Of a stretch of 64,000 bases of DNA, positions 22,080 to 32,956 are shown in pieces. Positions within the stretch are counted from its first letter, which is position 1. Each line of letters opens with the position of its first letter. A program made the translations under genes and the position numbers. Source of the DNA: Ypsolopha sequella (taxonomy: Eukaryota > Arthropoda > Insecta > Lepidoptera > Ypsolophidae); the NCBI GenBank assembly GCA_934047225.1, contig OW204012.1:1922001-1986000 (forward strand), written 5' to 3'. Under the pieces are notes generated by a model. That model was not told where the DNA came from and ran no database searches. It saw only the letters and a program-made list of their open reading frames with translations.

Positions 22080-23515
22080 ATACGTTTATTTTTGGCTGCT
22101 TTGTAAATCTTAATGACATGCGAAAATCAAACGTACTCAGTGGAGAAAATTGAGAAATTGAACAACCATTAAGTTTGAAAAAAATTAAGCTTCTCGTTAA
22201 AATAATTCAATTATGCATTTTGTATGCGAAGGTCAATATGTTATTTTTATTTTTGATGTTTTTATATAATTATATGTAAAATAGTAATTCTGGAGATTGC
22301 AACAAATTGTTTCTTTTATCCTCTGATTATATTTCTGAGTTTTATTATTTTTATCATTATTTCACAACTGTTTGAGAGGGATCCTTTTGAATGTTAAGGA
22401 GGCTTGTTTTCATGGCGGCGCTTTCCTCTCAAAATATGTATTTTTAGTGGGAGTGGACCGTGTGTGTGTGGATGTATGTATGTAAACGTGGTATTCTTAG
22501 TTTTGAAAATAAAGTTGATTATTTCATTCCATAAATATTTGGCAGGTTTCTCAATTTCATATATTATTTTATCTACTCCCATACTACAATAAGGTAATTG
22601 CATCATCAGAATCAGTTTTATAAGTACCTATACTGTTTATCTGATAATATTACATTATAACACCGTGATTCCGCGCTGCTATTGGCCCAATTTACTATAA
22701 CACCGCTAGAGAGCCAATCAACAACAGCGACGAGAAATAAGTCCCGACCTTATTTCTCAAGCCACGCCCACTTTATCCTAGTTGCTTCTAATTGGTACTC
22801 AAGGCAGCATTACCGGTCGATGAACTCGGGGTTCATGAACGAGTGTTCTTCTCATTTTTCGTGAAATTGTTAGTTGAAAATATGATTAAAATACGATATT
22901 TTTGATGGTCGTAGATTAAGTATTGTGTCCAACTGAACATAAATAGACATTTCGACACTTGTGCAAAACTATTACGAAACTCACTTAGTTCGTTTCGTTA
23001 ATAAGCACTCGTGTCCCAATGACTTGAATTATGTTACAGTTGCACAAAATACTATGATAATCTATGTAGTTTTCTAACTGTACAACAAGGTATTATTAAG
23101 GCTTTTTTTTATCCAAATCGATATCGATAAAGTCTTCAAACCGGTAGTCCGATACATGCCTAGTTGCAAGCGTTTGAAAGATAGGGCTGTAGCCGGCTTG
23201 AAATCGACGTACTGATAAAAATACTGTCTTCTTGTTTTTTCATACTGAGAGTTGTATATGTGAAAGTAGCATAGCTTTACCATCCTAGGTTTCTGCTTAA
23301 TTAGATCTTATCTATTGGTTTATTGGTCTGAGTTCAGTCCCATCAGTCCCGAGTGAATTTTACGATCATAAAAAAGTCACCTTATATAATGTCACAAAAT
23401 GTTTTTCGCAAAAAAGCAATAATAAAGAACAGCTTAACTGTAAATCTATGAAAACAAACAGTCTTCAAACAAGTCAAACAGTCTTCTACTTATATAACCT
23501 TATATCAAACCCTCG
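22080..23515. other. No gene seen
   Basis: AT-rich with a (TATG)n-like tract near 22470 and a GC-richer block 22665-22840 that has no coding frame I can support. The minus-strand open stretch 23074-23283 has no motif. Confidence 0.45.
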
Positions 23516-23519
23516 TATG

Positions 23520-24295
23520 TTCCCACTTAGAGTACACATCAGTCGTATCATGGACGAATATTGTTTGTCTATGGTATCATGGACGAATTTGTCTATGGTC
23601 GTATGGAGCCCGTTGTACAATACTTATACTTGTACTAAGATTGAACAGATACAAAAACGCTTTCTTAGAGCTCTGAACGGCCGTATGTCCCAGCCGAAAA
23701 TATCGTACGAGAAACTCTTAAAAAAGTGTAACTTTCGGTCACTTTCTGATCGTCGTGTGTATGTTGATGCTATCTTCCTGCGTAACATCTGCACGGGTTC
23801 CCTGATGTGCCCTACACTTTTACATCAGATAAATTTTGGAGTTCCTAAGTTGCTCACTCGTAGTACCATACCTAAATTTGTCTTTGTTCTAAAGTCTGTA
23901 AAAAAAGAAACAGGTAAAAGAGATCCACTATACCGAATGTGTAAGAGTTACAATGAGAATTTCTTGAATATCGACTTCAGTAATTGTTTATATATGTGTT
24001 ATAAAAGACAAGTGAAGAAAGCGCTTTCTGACAATTAATTAATCTTTATAATTTTCTGTGTGCATGTTAGTTTTAAGATTGGTTGTGGGTTTTAGCTTTG
24101 TAGTATAATTCTTTAAACAAAAATATAATATTACTTTTATCTTTATCTCCTGTCTGCGTCACTTCAAACATTTATATTATCTGTGAGTATGCTAAGGATA
24201 GTGGTACAATGAAAAAATACCTATAACTTTACTGTAAGATGTTATGTGCCTCTCTCTGTTTGTACTCCTTGTTTGTAAATAAATAAAGCAGAAGT
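23520..24295 (+). pseudogene. LINE ORF2 C-terminus with 3' end
   Basis: Reads SMVVWSPLYNTYTCTKIEQI, QKRFLRAL, then DRRVYVDAIFLRNICTG and a Lys-rich end at the stop 24036-24038. VVWSP...IEQIQ(K)RFLR is the standard post-RT region of jockey/R1-type non-LTR retrotransposons, where V.W.P is followed by a QK.F.R block. Just upstream (23550-23600) a short stretch containing TGTCTATGGT and ATCATGGACGAAT is duplicated, breaking the expected sequence. The RT catalytic domain is absent. The 3' untranslated region runs to AATAAATAAAG at about 24279. It is a non-functional 5'-truncated copy. Confidence 0.8.
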
Positions 24296-24299
24296 CGCA

Positions 24300-25320
24300 A
24301 CACATCGGATTTAGTTCGTTGCGGATACTGTTTTTTTTATCGTTATCTTATTAAGTTATTGTCTTATCTTTTTCAAAATTGCGTTTTAAGTAGGTATAAG
24401 ACTATAGGTACATGCCTGTAGTCAACAAAAATCACACGTGAGTGTTCAAGCCGTATATAATAATAATTTAGTATGCTTGCTCACGTTAGTTTTAATAATA
24501 AGTATTATAGAGATGTGCTATTTTAGTCTCGTGGCATTTCTTTTAATAATAACCACGGAGGCTTTCTATAAAAGGTTTCTACCATTTATAACGTCCTCCT
24601 ACAAATAACAATAACACTGTCAGCAATTTCAAAAGAAAATTCCCCCGAAGCGGAAACTGGCTGAACGCAGGGAAAGCCATTGCCTCGACTCTGAAAAACG
24701 AATTTCAAGATGGCGCCGCCCCGTCTGGCGCCAAACTTTCCCACCAAAGGAGACGTCAGAAAGTTAGAAAAACCAAGACTTTTAAAAAGAAATACAACTC
24801 CTAATGCTTTGGAATTGGAGTTCAAGTTTGTTTGACGTGATTCTTCATGACAGTATTGACTTTTTGTTCGGCATTAGTAGCAGCGAAGCCTTTCAATTTG
24901 AACCTAACTGCGATAGATACAGAGATCGTTTTTGTCTGGTAATTGAATTTTCAGCTCTTTTTGGGCGGCATGGTTGATCAAAAAGTAAAAACAAGCCATT
25001 TTAGGTTTAGAGTTTCTTGGTTTTAGTTTAGTTTTTCAACGAAATGAAAAGTAGGTACTTTCGTAGGTTGTATAGCATCTGAATAATGCCGTAGTGTCTT
25101 TGATGTAGCCAAATTCACACTAGATACTTCAACAAGGTTAAATGACCCTTTCTGTGAAAAACGCAAAATAAAATTTGAGCTTCCTTTACTAATTGGCTCG
25201 GGGTTGTAAACCTCTTACAGAGTCTCCACTATGAATGTGCCCCCCTACCTGGTCTCTCGTCTTCCATCTTAACAATTACTTTAGTACTATAAATAAATAA
25301 GTTCGCATTCTGAAATACGG
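24300..25320. other. No gene seen
   Basis: Includes a GC-richer segment around 24650-24740 with AAGATGGCGCCG but no splice-bounded frame that I trust. The rest is unassigned. Confidence 0.45.
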
Positions 25321-25324
25321 AACA

Positions 25325-25705
25325 TATATTATATGAAACAGACTGGTGACAGGCAGCGGCGTCATTGGTGCGAGGGCTCCGGCACCGCGCTCACCAACCC
25401 GCCTGCCCAGGTTGACCGCCGGGAGTGGCAAAGTCCAGCGGGCCTATTATGTATCTCTAGTTGCCTTCTGTACGGGGTGCCTATCATCAAAAACATAGAT
25501 ATACCATCGAATTCCGATTTCCCAAGGATATGTTCGCACTTGAAGTGACGACACAGTTCGTTAATAGTTCAATACCCACTAAAGGCAATTTTGAAATTTC
25601 AGTTTTTATCTATGTTTTTGATGATAGGCACCTAGTACAGTTGGCAACTAAAGATACAGAATAGGGGGGCTGGAAAGGCTGATGGATGGAGATGGATAAA
25701 AACTT
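25325..25705 (+). mobile_element. LINE-like 3' end, GGATG-tailed family, interrupted
   Basis: 25330-25450 matches the GAAACAGACTGGTGAC to GGGAGTGGCAAAGTCC part of the family. The tail GGCTGATGGATGGAGATGG follows at about 25677, after the insertion at 25451-25657. Confidence 0.65.
25451..25657. mobile_element. Foldback MITE inside the LINE-like tail
   Basis: GTATCTCTAGTTGCC at 25451 pairs with GGCAACTAAAGATAC ending at 25657. Inner pairing, GGTGCCTATCATCAAAAACA with its complement, is perfect for about 26 bp. The 207-bp element is noncoding. Confidence 0.75.
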
Positions 25706-25725
25706 AGTTACTGTGTGAATGTTAA

Positions 25726-26401
25726 GGGGCTGCACAATGCTAAAATTCAGTCCTGCTCTAACGCGTTTGTTTTTTAACTCTCTATCCTGCTCTAATCAGA
25801 TGCAGCGCACGCAAAACTTCAGTTATTTCGAAATCGTGGCTTCAATATAATATTAACTATAATTTCTTTTTATGTAATAAAGATGATTTTTTCTCGTTAG
25901 TATCTGCGTGTGTTGGTTTCGTTTCAATCGGTTTTGAAACATGGAAACTGAATCGCTTTTTTCATGAAATTCATGCTTTTATAAAAGTAATGTTATCAAT
26001 AGAAGATTGAAAGTATGTTTATTTTTAAAGTGTAATTAATAATTGTCTTGAGTCGAAAAACACGCCATATTTTTTTTCAATTTTTACGACCTTCATTGAT
26101 GGAACTGGTGGCGTGCACAGAACTTTTTGCTGGAAAAGCAAGCAATTGGTCAAGAACAACAATAAAAATAATATGAAAAAATTTAAATATCACTTTGAAA
26201 AAAAAAAGTTTGTATTGGAAATTTTCACTCTAGGGTAGAATTGTCTACCCTGGCGTCATACATTTTTTTTTCAAAGTGATATTTAAATTTTTTCATATTT
26301 GTTTTATTGTTGTTCTTGACCAATTGCTTGCTTTTCCAGAAAAAAGTTCTGTGCACGCCACTGAGTGAATCCAATACAAAACTGATGTTTAGCATTGTGG
26401 C
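25726..26401 (+). mobile_element. TTAA-bounded element, CACAATGCTAAA family, with nested hAT MITE
   Basis: TTAA at 25722-25725 and 26402-26405. Ends are GGGGCTGCACAATGCTAAA and TTTAGCATTGTGG(C). Without the nested MITE (26105-26363) it is about 417 bp, close to the intact copy at 42401-42832 (432 bp), which lacks the MITE. The right TTAA is shared with the next TTAA element. Confidence 0.8.
26105..26363. mobile_element. hAT MITE, CAGTGGCGTGCAC family
   Basis: CTGGTGGCGTGCAC to GTGCACGCCACTG, one long hairpin of 259 bp with the loop around CTAGGGTAGAATTGTCTACC. The undisturbed site in the related copy near 42440 (AACTGAATCCAATGC, read on the minus strand) shows insertion within AACTG|AATCC. 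The target duplication is now imperfect, so I do not assign it. Confidence 0.8.
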
Positions 26402-26405
26402 TTAA

Positions 26406-27474
26406 GGTGATATATCGTCCGTGCAAAGGTCCCCGTTACTCCAAGCGGAAAAACCCGCAATGCGAGAGGGACGGAATCGGGGAAAATTATCAAAAAGTCG
26501 GTTTTAAATTAATACAAAATTATCTGAAATAGCTACGAAAATTTCCATAACCAGTAATTTAGGTATCGTTAAAACCCATCTAAATAAATATTTTTGAAGT
26601 ATGTGTGGTATCCCAATTTGTCAGAATATCAAAAAAAGTGTAAATTTAGATCACATTTCAATAATTATTTCTATCGAGTGAAATTCCTCCAATCGTGTTT
26701 CCGATAGCCCAAAATCTAGAAAAAGGTCGAGTCCAGAATTAGGCGAACTAACTTGACAGCCGAAAATGTTGCCAGACATAGGAAAAAATAAATAGTGATA
26801 GGTTCATGTCGACACAAATATGTCGATATAACCTTGTGCCTTCTATAAATCTGATTCTATTTATATTTTATCAAGTAATTGTCGTCGAAACTTTCACACT
26901 CATACATACTTGCCAAATAGGGACGAACTACAGCAATTTATATGATATAATATGATCTGAAGGATGTATTGTTTAAAGCGAATATTTACGATACTTACTC
27001 CTCAAATTAGGAATAAAATACAAAAATAATGATGTTATTACAACAGGCCATTGTGATCCTTTTAGGTGGTTTCTGTCGGGCTAGTACGGTACATTTCATG
27101 TACCATACATATAGCATTCATCCCTTTCTTTCTGGCAAATATGAAAGTGCGATAGAGACAAACGCTATATATCGTCGATGATAATTCCAAATCCGTTATG
27201 TGTTCGATTTTAATTAATTGAATTAATTTTTATTATTATTATTTTGCTTAGTAAAATGATTAGTTTGATTCCAAACACAATAATAATGATTAACTAGACT
27301 TTTTAAACATCGATATTAACAGCACTAGCCAAACTGTGGCAACATTAGTGTACAATGAACTGTCAAGTTAGTTCGCCTAATTCTGGACTCGACTTTTAAT
27401 TTATTTTACTTGGAATTTCTTTAAAAGAGCAGATAAATAACTTCAAAAAGTGTCAACTTTCACGATATACCCCT
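26406..27474 (+). mobile_element. TTAA-bounded element, subfamily 1, split by a nested element
   Basis: TTAA at 26402-26405 and 27475-27478. The left end is GGTGATATATCGTCCGTGC and the right end is CACGATATACCCC(T). It contains the head motif with GCAATGCGAGAGGGACGG. The element at 26726-27393 interrupts it. Its outer parts match 37532-37945, with a short deletion at the insertion site. Confidence 0.8.
26726..27393. mobile_element. Element with 34-bp perfect inverted ends
   Basis: GTCGAGTCCAGAATTAGGCG at 26726 continues 14 bp more, and all 34 bp are the exact complement of the right end at 27360-27393. The 668-bp interior has no transposase frame. Perfect ends suggest recent movement. I do not recognise the family. 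Confidence 0.8.
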
Positions 27475-27529
27475 TTAAAATAAAAAAGTACAAACTAAAG
27501 ACTGAAGTAAGACATTTATTAATTAGAAT

Positions 27530-27860
27530 GTGTCCGGCGGGTATACACACGGTCTAGGGTTACATTGTCTACTTGGGTCGCCACATTTTTAACATCTTGC
27601 ACTTCTTTTATTACGACCGATGGTTCCAAGTCTCTGAAAAATGTGAAAAGTAATAATAATAATAGTTTGGCAACTGTGGGCGACTGTCCGTTAGTGTATC
27701 ACAATGATACATTGAGGGAGAGGCCTCCATGGATGCAGCCATCTCACATTTAGATTAAATGGTACCAAAGACCGCCTCTTCAATGTTGGCTTCGGCCCCT
27801 TGAATGCCTTTCAAATGACCGGGTCCCTATGGGCCCGTGACTTTTTTTTGTACCTACACA
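27530..27860. other. Unassigned GC-moderate stretch
   Basis: A 60-codon open frame at 27565 has no motif. The stretch precedes an (AAT)n run and may be part of a retroelement 3' region, but I cannot support a specific call. Confidence 0.35.
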
Positions 27861-28045
27861 ATAATAATAATAATAATAAACACTTTATTGCACACAAAAA
27901 CACAGATAAATACAGATTAGAATTAAGAGAAATACAGGGCAAAGACGGACTAATTTCTGAAAGAAATTTCTTCCAGTCAACCATAAATGACAGAGATGAA
28001 GAAACCTTATACATTGGCTTATTGAAATTTAAAATGAGTGCATAA
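27861..28045 (-). mobile_element. LINE 3' end, (TTA)n-tailed
   Basis: On the minus strand a GACTGGAAGAAATTTCTTTC and GTCCGTC...CCCTG region ends in GCAATAAAGTGTTTATTATT with a (TTA)n tail at 27861-27880. AATAAAGTGTTTATTATT after an AAGAAAT...CGC(C) block is a very common lepidopteran LINE 3' end. A related copy is at 32752-32922. Confidence 0.65.
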
Positions 28046-28439
28046 AGAGTGATATAAATATGTATGCCTTTAATTGCTGCTTAACTACGCAAAAACGAAA
28101 TGCCTGAAAAACATTTATTTAGCTATTTGTTAACAAACAGTCAGTGCCTAGTTCCTAAAATTATTATTACACAATTGTTATCTTAATATAACGTTCGCTG
28201 AAGAATTTTCTAGAATATAGATCAACTATCTAGAAACCGCACTCAATTCCCTTAAATAGTTCTCAAGATTTTCGAACCTTTAAGGTAAAATTAATTCAAC
28301 CGCCTTGAATTCCACTGACGCTGACTATAAAATATGTCGAAATATATCTGGAAATAATTATTTCAATAAGTGTTTTTATATAAATATATAATGTTAAATG
28401 AATAAAAAAACAAATAAGTTATATTTAATATAAAAAAAA

Positions 28440-28529
28440 AATAAAGGAATGTTTCCTTTCAGCAAAATGAGCTAACTAAAGGATTTAAGGTAGTTCCCCT
28501 CCAGGGCCCTTAAATTTTTTCCACCCTGT
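28440..28529 (-). mobile_element. Solo end of the CAGGGTGGAAAA foldback family
   Basis: Matches the right arm of 32957-33987 over AAGGAATGTTTCCTTTCAG, GAGCTAACTAAAGGATTTAA and CCCCTCCAGGGCCC, and ends CCACCCTG followed by TATA. The other arm is absent. Confidence 0.7.
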
Positions 28530-28610
28530 ATAATACGACAACAATAACAACAGGCAAAATCATTAATATTATAAACAATCATAAGTAACAAATAACATAT
28601 AAATTATATA

Positions 28611-28872
28611 CAAGGTGACTTTTTGATCATCGTCCAAATTCATACTGGTGTCTTGGTAAGTGATCAGTATCATGGATCAATAACAATTTTGGTGAAATTC
28701 GTAAAATGAAATTTCGACTCCCCATAGTGATTCACTCGGGACTGGAACTGAATTTCTATGGGAAGCCGAAATTTCATTTTACGAATTTCACAAAAATTGT
28801 TACTGATCCAAGATACTGATCACTTATCAAGCCTCCAGTATGAATTTGGATGATGATCAAAAAGTAACCTTG
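28611..28872. mobile_element. TATACAAGGTGAC foldback MITE
   Basis: CAAGGTGACTTTTTGATCAT to its complement ending CAAAAAGTAACCTTG at 28872, flanked by TATA on both sides. The 262 bp folds into a near-continuous hairpin with its loop at about GATTCACTCGGGAC. Other copies are at 20537, 46973, 53817 and 61619. Confidence 0.8.
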
Positions 28873-29117
28873 TATATATGCGATCCTCGACGTCACGTGA
28901 CCAGCCATTACCACCTTTATCTAATCCACCCAAAACTTTACGTGTGTAGTCTCTACCACCAACTGAATCTCCCATACAAATTTGGGAGGTTGAATTAATT
29001 TCGCCGTAGATACTCATACTGCGTAGGAAAGGCCATGGCACGTAGCACTAACCCGCCACATCCGTAGCAATTCGTAGCAGTTCGTAGCAACTTGACGACG
29101 TTAGTTGTGTCGTTATA

Positions 29118-29381
29118 CAAGGTGTAACAGAAAGGTGTAACCATAATTGAAGAAGTTATTCAGTCAATGGTATAGAACAACTTTTACTATGGAAAAAACA
29201 CTGTAACTAAAAAAAAAAAAATCATTTGTTTCATAGAAAAATGCAATGCCGCTCGGCTGAAATGTATGGAAGGGCAGATTATTTTTTTGAGATTTCAGAA
29301 TTGGCTCCATAGTAAAAGTTGTTCTATATCATTGACTGATTAAGCTCTTCAAATATGGTTACACCTTTCTGTTACACGTTG
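29118..29381. mobile_element. Foldback MITE, CAAGGTGTAACAG ends
   Basis: CAAGGTGTAACAGAAAGGTG at 29118 pairs with CACCTTTCTGTTACACGTTG ending at 29381, flanked by TATA and TATA. Arms continue through AACCATA and ATAGAACAACTTTTACTATG. It shares the CAAGGTG terminus with the 28611 family but has a different body. Confidence 0.75.
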
Positions 29382-29639
29382 TATACTGTCTAATGACTCT
29401 GGTTATGGGAAAAAAAACTAAGCTGAAAATTCACGAATTTTGTTTTGTTACTTATAACTTATAATTTTGTATCGTTTATGATCGAAGTATTCTTGCTCCA
29501 GTCAGAATATTTCTTCTATCAGTGTCAGACTACAGTGTGTCCCTCGTACAAGTGCACATACGAAAAGGGGTAAAACTAGACCTCATTTTATCGACAAAAA
29601 AAGTTTTTTTTTTAGAATATCTTTGCTTCATAAATCTAC

Positions 29640-29731
29640 AATGTGATATTTAAATATTTTAATTTTTTTTTTTATTGTTATTCTTGACCAATTGCTTGCT
29701 TTTCCAGCAAAAACTTCTGTGCACGCCACTG
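29640..29731. mobile_element. Half of a CAGTGGCGTGCAC hAT MITE
   Basis: Right half only: GTGATATTTAAAT, then TTGACCAATTGCTTGCTTTT and GTGCACGCCACTG, as in 26260-26363. The 19-bp satellite begins immediately after the terminal CACTGA. Confidence 0.75.
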
Positions 29732-29732
29732 A

Positions 29733-31692
29733 CCTTGCCTATGTACAGACAACTTGCCTATGTACAGACACCTTGCCTATGTACAGACAACTTGCCTATA
29801 TACAGACAACTTGCCTATGTACAGACAACTTGCCTATGTACAGACAACTTGCCTATGTACAGACACCTTGCCTATGTACAGACACCTTGCCTATGTACAG
29901 ACAACTTGCCTATGTACAGACAACTTGCCTATGTACAGACACCTTGCCTATGTACAGACACCTTGCCTATGTACAGACACCTTGCCTATGTACAGACAAC
30001 TTGCCTATGTACAGACAACTTGCCTATGTACAGACACCTTGCCTATGTACAGACACCTTGCCTATGTACAGACACCTTGCCTATGTACAGACAACTTGCC
30101 TATGTACAGACACCTTGCCTATGTACAGACACCTTGCCTATGTACAGACACCTTGCCTATGTACAGACAACTTGCCTATGTACAGACAACTTGCCTATGT
30201 ACAGACACCTTGCCTATGTACAGACATCTTGCCTATGTACAGACACCTTGCCTATGTACAGACAACTTGCCTATGTACAGACACCTTGCCTATGTACAGA
30301 CACCTTGCCTATGTACAGACAACTTGCCTATGTACAGACACCTTGCCTATGTACAGACAACTTGCCTATGTACAGACACCTTGCCTATGTACAGACAACT
30401 TGCCTATGTACAGACAACTTGCCTATGTACATACACCTTGCCTATGTACATACACCTTGCCTATGTACAGACAACTTGCCTATGTACATACACCTTGCCT
30501 ATGTACAGACAACTTGCCTATGTACATACACCTTGCCTATGTACAGACACCTTGCCTATGTACAGACACCTTGCCTATGTACAGACACCTTGCCTATGTA
30601 CAGACAACTTGCCTATGTACAGACAACTTGCCTATGTACAGACACCTTGCCTATGTACAGACACCTTGCCTATGTACAGACAACTTGCCTATGTACAGAC
30701 ACCTTGCCTATGTACAGACAACTTGCCTATGTACAGACACCTTGCCTATGTACAGACAACTTGCCTATGTACAGACACCTTGCCTATGTACAGACAACTT
30801 GCCTATGTACAGACAACTTGCCTATGTACATACACCTTGCCTATGTACAGACAACTTGCCTATGTACATACACCTTGCCTATGTACAGACAACTTGCCTA
30901 TGTACATACACCTTGCCTATGTACAGACAACTTGCCTATGTACATACACCTTGCCTATGTACAGACACCTTGCCTATGTACAGACACCTTGCCTATGTAC
31001 AGACACCTTGCCTATGTACAGACACCTTGCCTATGTACAGACACCTTGCCTATGTACAGACACCTTGCCTATGTACAGACACCTTGCCTATGTACAGACA
31101 CCTTGCCTATGTACAGACACCTTGCCTATGTACAGACACCTTGCCTATGTACATACACCTTGCCTATGTACAGACACCTTGCCTATGTACAGACACCTTG
31201 CCTATGTACAGACACCTTGCCTATGTACAGACACCTTGCCTATGTACAGACACCTTGCCTATGTACAGACACCTTGCCTATGTACAGACACCTTGCCTAT
31301 GTACAGACACCTTGCCTATGTACAGACACCTTGCCTATGTACAGACACCTTGCCTATGTACAGACACCTTGCCTATGTACAGACACCTTGCCTATGTACA
31401 GACACCTTGCCTATGTACAGACACCTTGCCTATGTACAGACACCTTGCCTATGTACAGACACCTTGCCTATGTACATACACCTTGCCTATGTACAGACAC
31501 CTTGCCTATGTACAGACACCTTGCCTATGTACAGACACCTTGCCTATGTACAGACACCTTGCCTATGTACAGACACCTTGCCTATGTACAGACACCTTGC
31601 CTATGTACAGACACCTTGCCTATGTACAGACACCTTGCCTATGTACAGACACCTTGCCTATGTACAGACACCTTGCCTATGTACAGACACCT
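29733..31692 (+). repeat. 19-bp tandem satellite, about 103 copies
   Basis: The unit is TTGCCTATGTACAGACACC with two variable sites (CAGACA or CATACA; ACC or AAC). About 1960 bp. Because 19 is not a multiple of 3 and the unit has no stop in any phase, all three forward frames are open for about 650-680 codons. They give the same cyclic peptide (LPMYRHLAYVQTPCLCTDT). I interpret these frames as a by-product, not a protein. The first 1.2 kb mixes unit types, including alternating dimers. The last about 730 bp are nearly all one type, with two CATACA units exactly 323 bp (17 units) apart. Confidence 0.95.
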
Positions 31693-32248
31693 AGATAGGC
31701 AAGTATCAGAGGTATTTTAAATGGTCACAAAAAATTATAAAAACACTAATCGGATCTTTAAAAAAGTTTCATTATTGTTCCCTTGTTTACGATAAGACAT
31801 GTTTATTTATAAAATAAATGAAAAATAAAATACCTTCCCAAGAAAGTTTTGTCCAAAACAGTAGTTTAGGCATGCATACTGAAAAAAAAAAAAAAAAAAC
31901 ATTAAGTACAATGACAGCGAGGCGTGATTAATAATCTTTTTAAGGTTAAAAGTCACTCGGTGCAGAGTCTCGATTAAGTCAAAAGTTAAAAGTCATAATT
32001 ACTCATGATTATAATATTCGCTGATTTGTAGAGGTTTTGTGTTCCAACAGGACTGCATATGGTGACGTCATCGTGCTAAATATGTGATGGTTCTCAAACA
32101 TTTAAAAGTGAGGAATCAGGGAAATTCTAAAGTACCTAGAGATGATTTTGAAACGGCACGGGGGTTTACTAAAAAGGTCTGCTACAAGCTATCTTCGGGC
32201 GTACCAGCGTCATACCGACTGGAAGTAGCTGGGTCCGTTAGCTCATCC
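31693..32248. other. No gene seen
   Basis: Begins with ATAGGCAAGT, the inverse complement of part of the satellite unit, then AT-rich DNA with an A-run at about 31881. No coding signal is found. Confidence 0.45.
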
Positions 32249-32751
32249 AGTTTAGTTTTTCGGAAGAAAGGATGCCACTTGCCACAATTGTTTATTGGAC
32301 CAATATCTACCGATAAAGATCGGTAGCCTTCGGGAGCCTCTTCAATTTGGGGGGGGAGGGGGTTCAAAGATGCACTGCGCCAAGCGTCATTTAAAAAAAT
32401 TTAACTGTCTGAGTTTGTCAACTACATCAAGATGGGTGTCTTTTTCAGGTAAATTAAGGACGTAGAATTCATTTCTGGCATAAAAAATTGTGATATTTTA
32501 AGTAATTTCTTGAAAATTTTTACATACATTAAAATTTTATAAAATACTTTTTACTTTCAGGCGCCACAAAAAAAAACCTCAGGTTTTTTTAAGTAACAAA
32601 AAATACGTTACGAAAGCCTATTTTATGCAGATAAATAAAAATATAAGTTTTATTGGATTTTTATAGGAAAAAATCATCAAAAAAAAATAAAACAATGTCG
32701 GTGAGCTCTTATTTTACTACTACTTATTAACTAACCTGATAAAAGTATGAA

Positions 32752-32922
32752 TGAATGAATGAATGAATAAATGATTAAATTGACACTTTATTGTACACAA
32801 AAGACATAAAAGAAAACAGAGAATTGAAAACATAATTTTGTACAAAGGCGGACTTATCACTTAAAGCGATTTCTTCCAGCCAACCTTAGTATATTCTATT
32901 ATTAAAAGTTAGTATTAAGAGT
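32752..32922 (-). mobile_element. LINE 3' end, (ATTC)n-tailed, inserted in the left arm
   Basis: On the minus strand it ends GTACAATAAAGTGTCAATTT then (CATT)n, with GGCTGGAAGAAATCGCTTTA upstream, as at 27861-28045. The opposite arm (near 36450) reads straight through AAAAGTATAT...CTATGTATAG without it, so the insertion postdates the inverted duplication. Confidence 0.75.
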
Positions 32923-32956
32923 ATATTTATGTATAGTGTATTTATAAAAGTATATA

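Noticed and set aside
29675..31720. Three overlapping open frames of about 650-680 codons
   Set aside because: They are the three phases of a stop-free 19-bp tandem repeat giving the same cyclic peptide. There is no start context, domain or non-repeat sequence, so I treat them as satellite.
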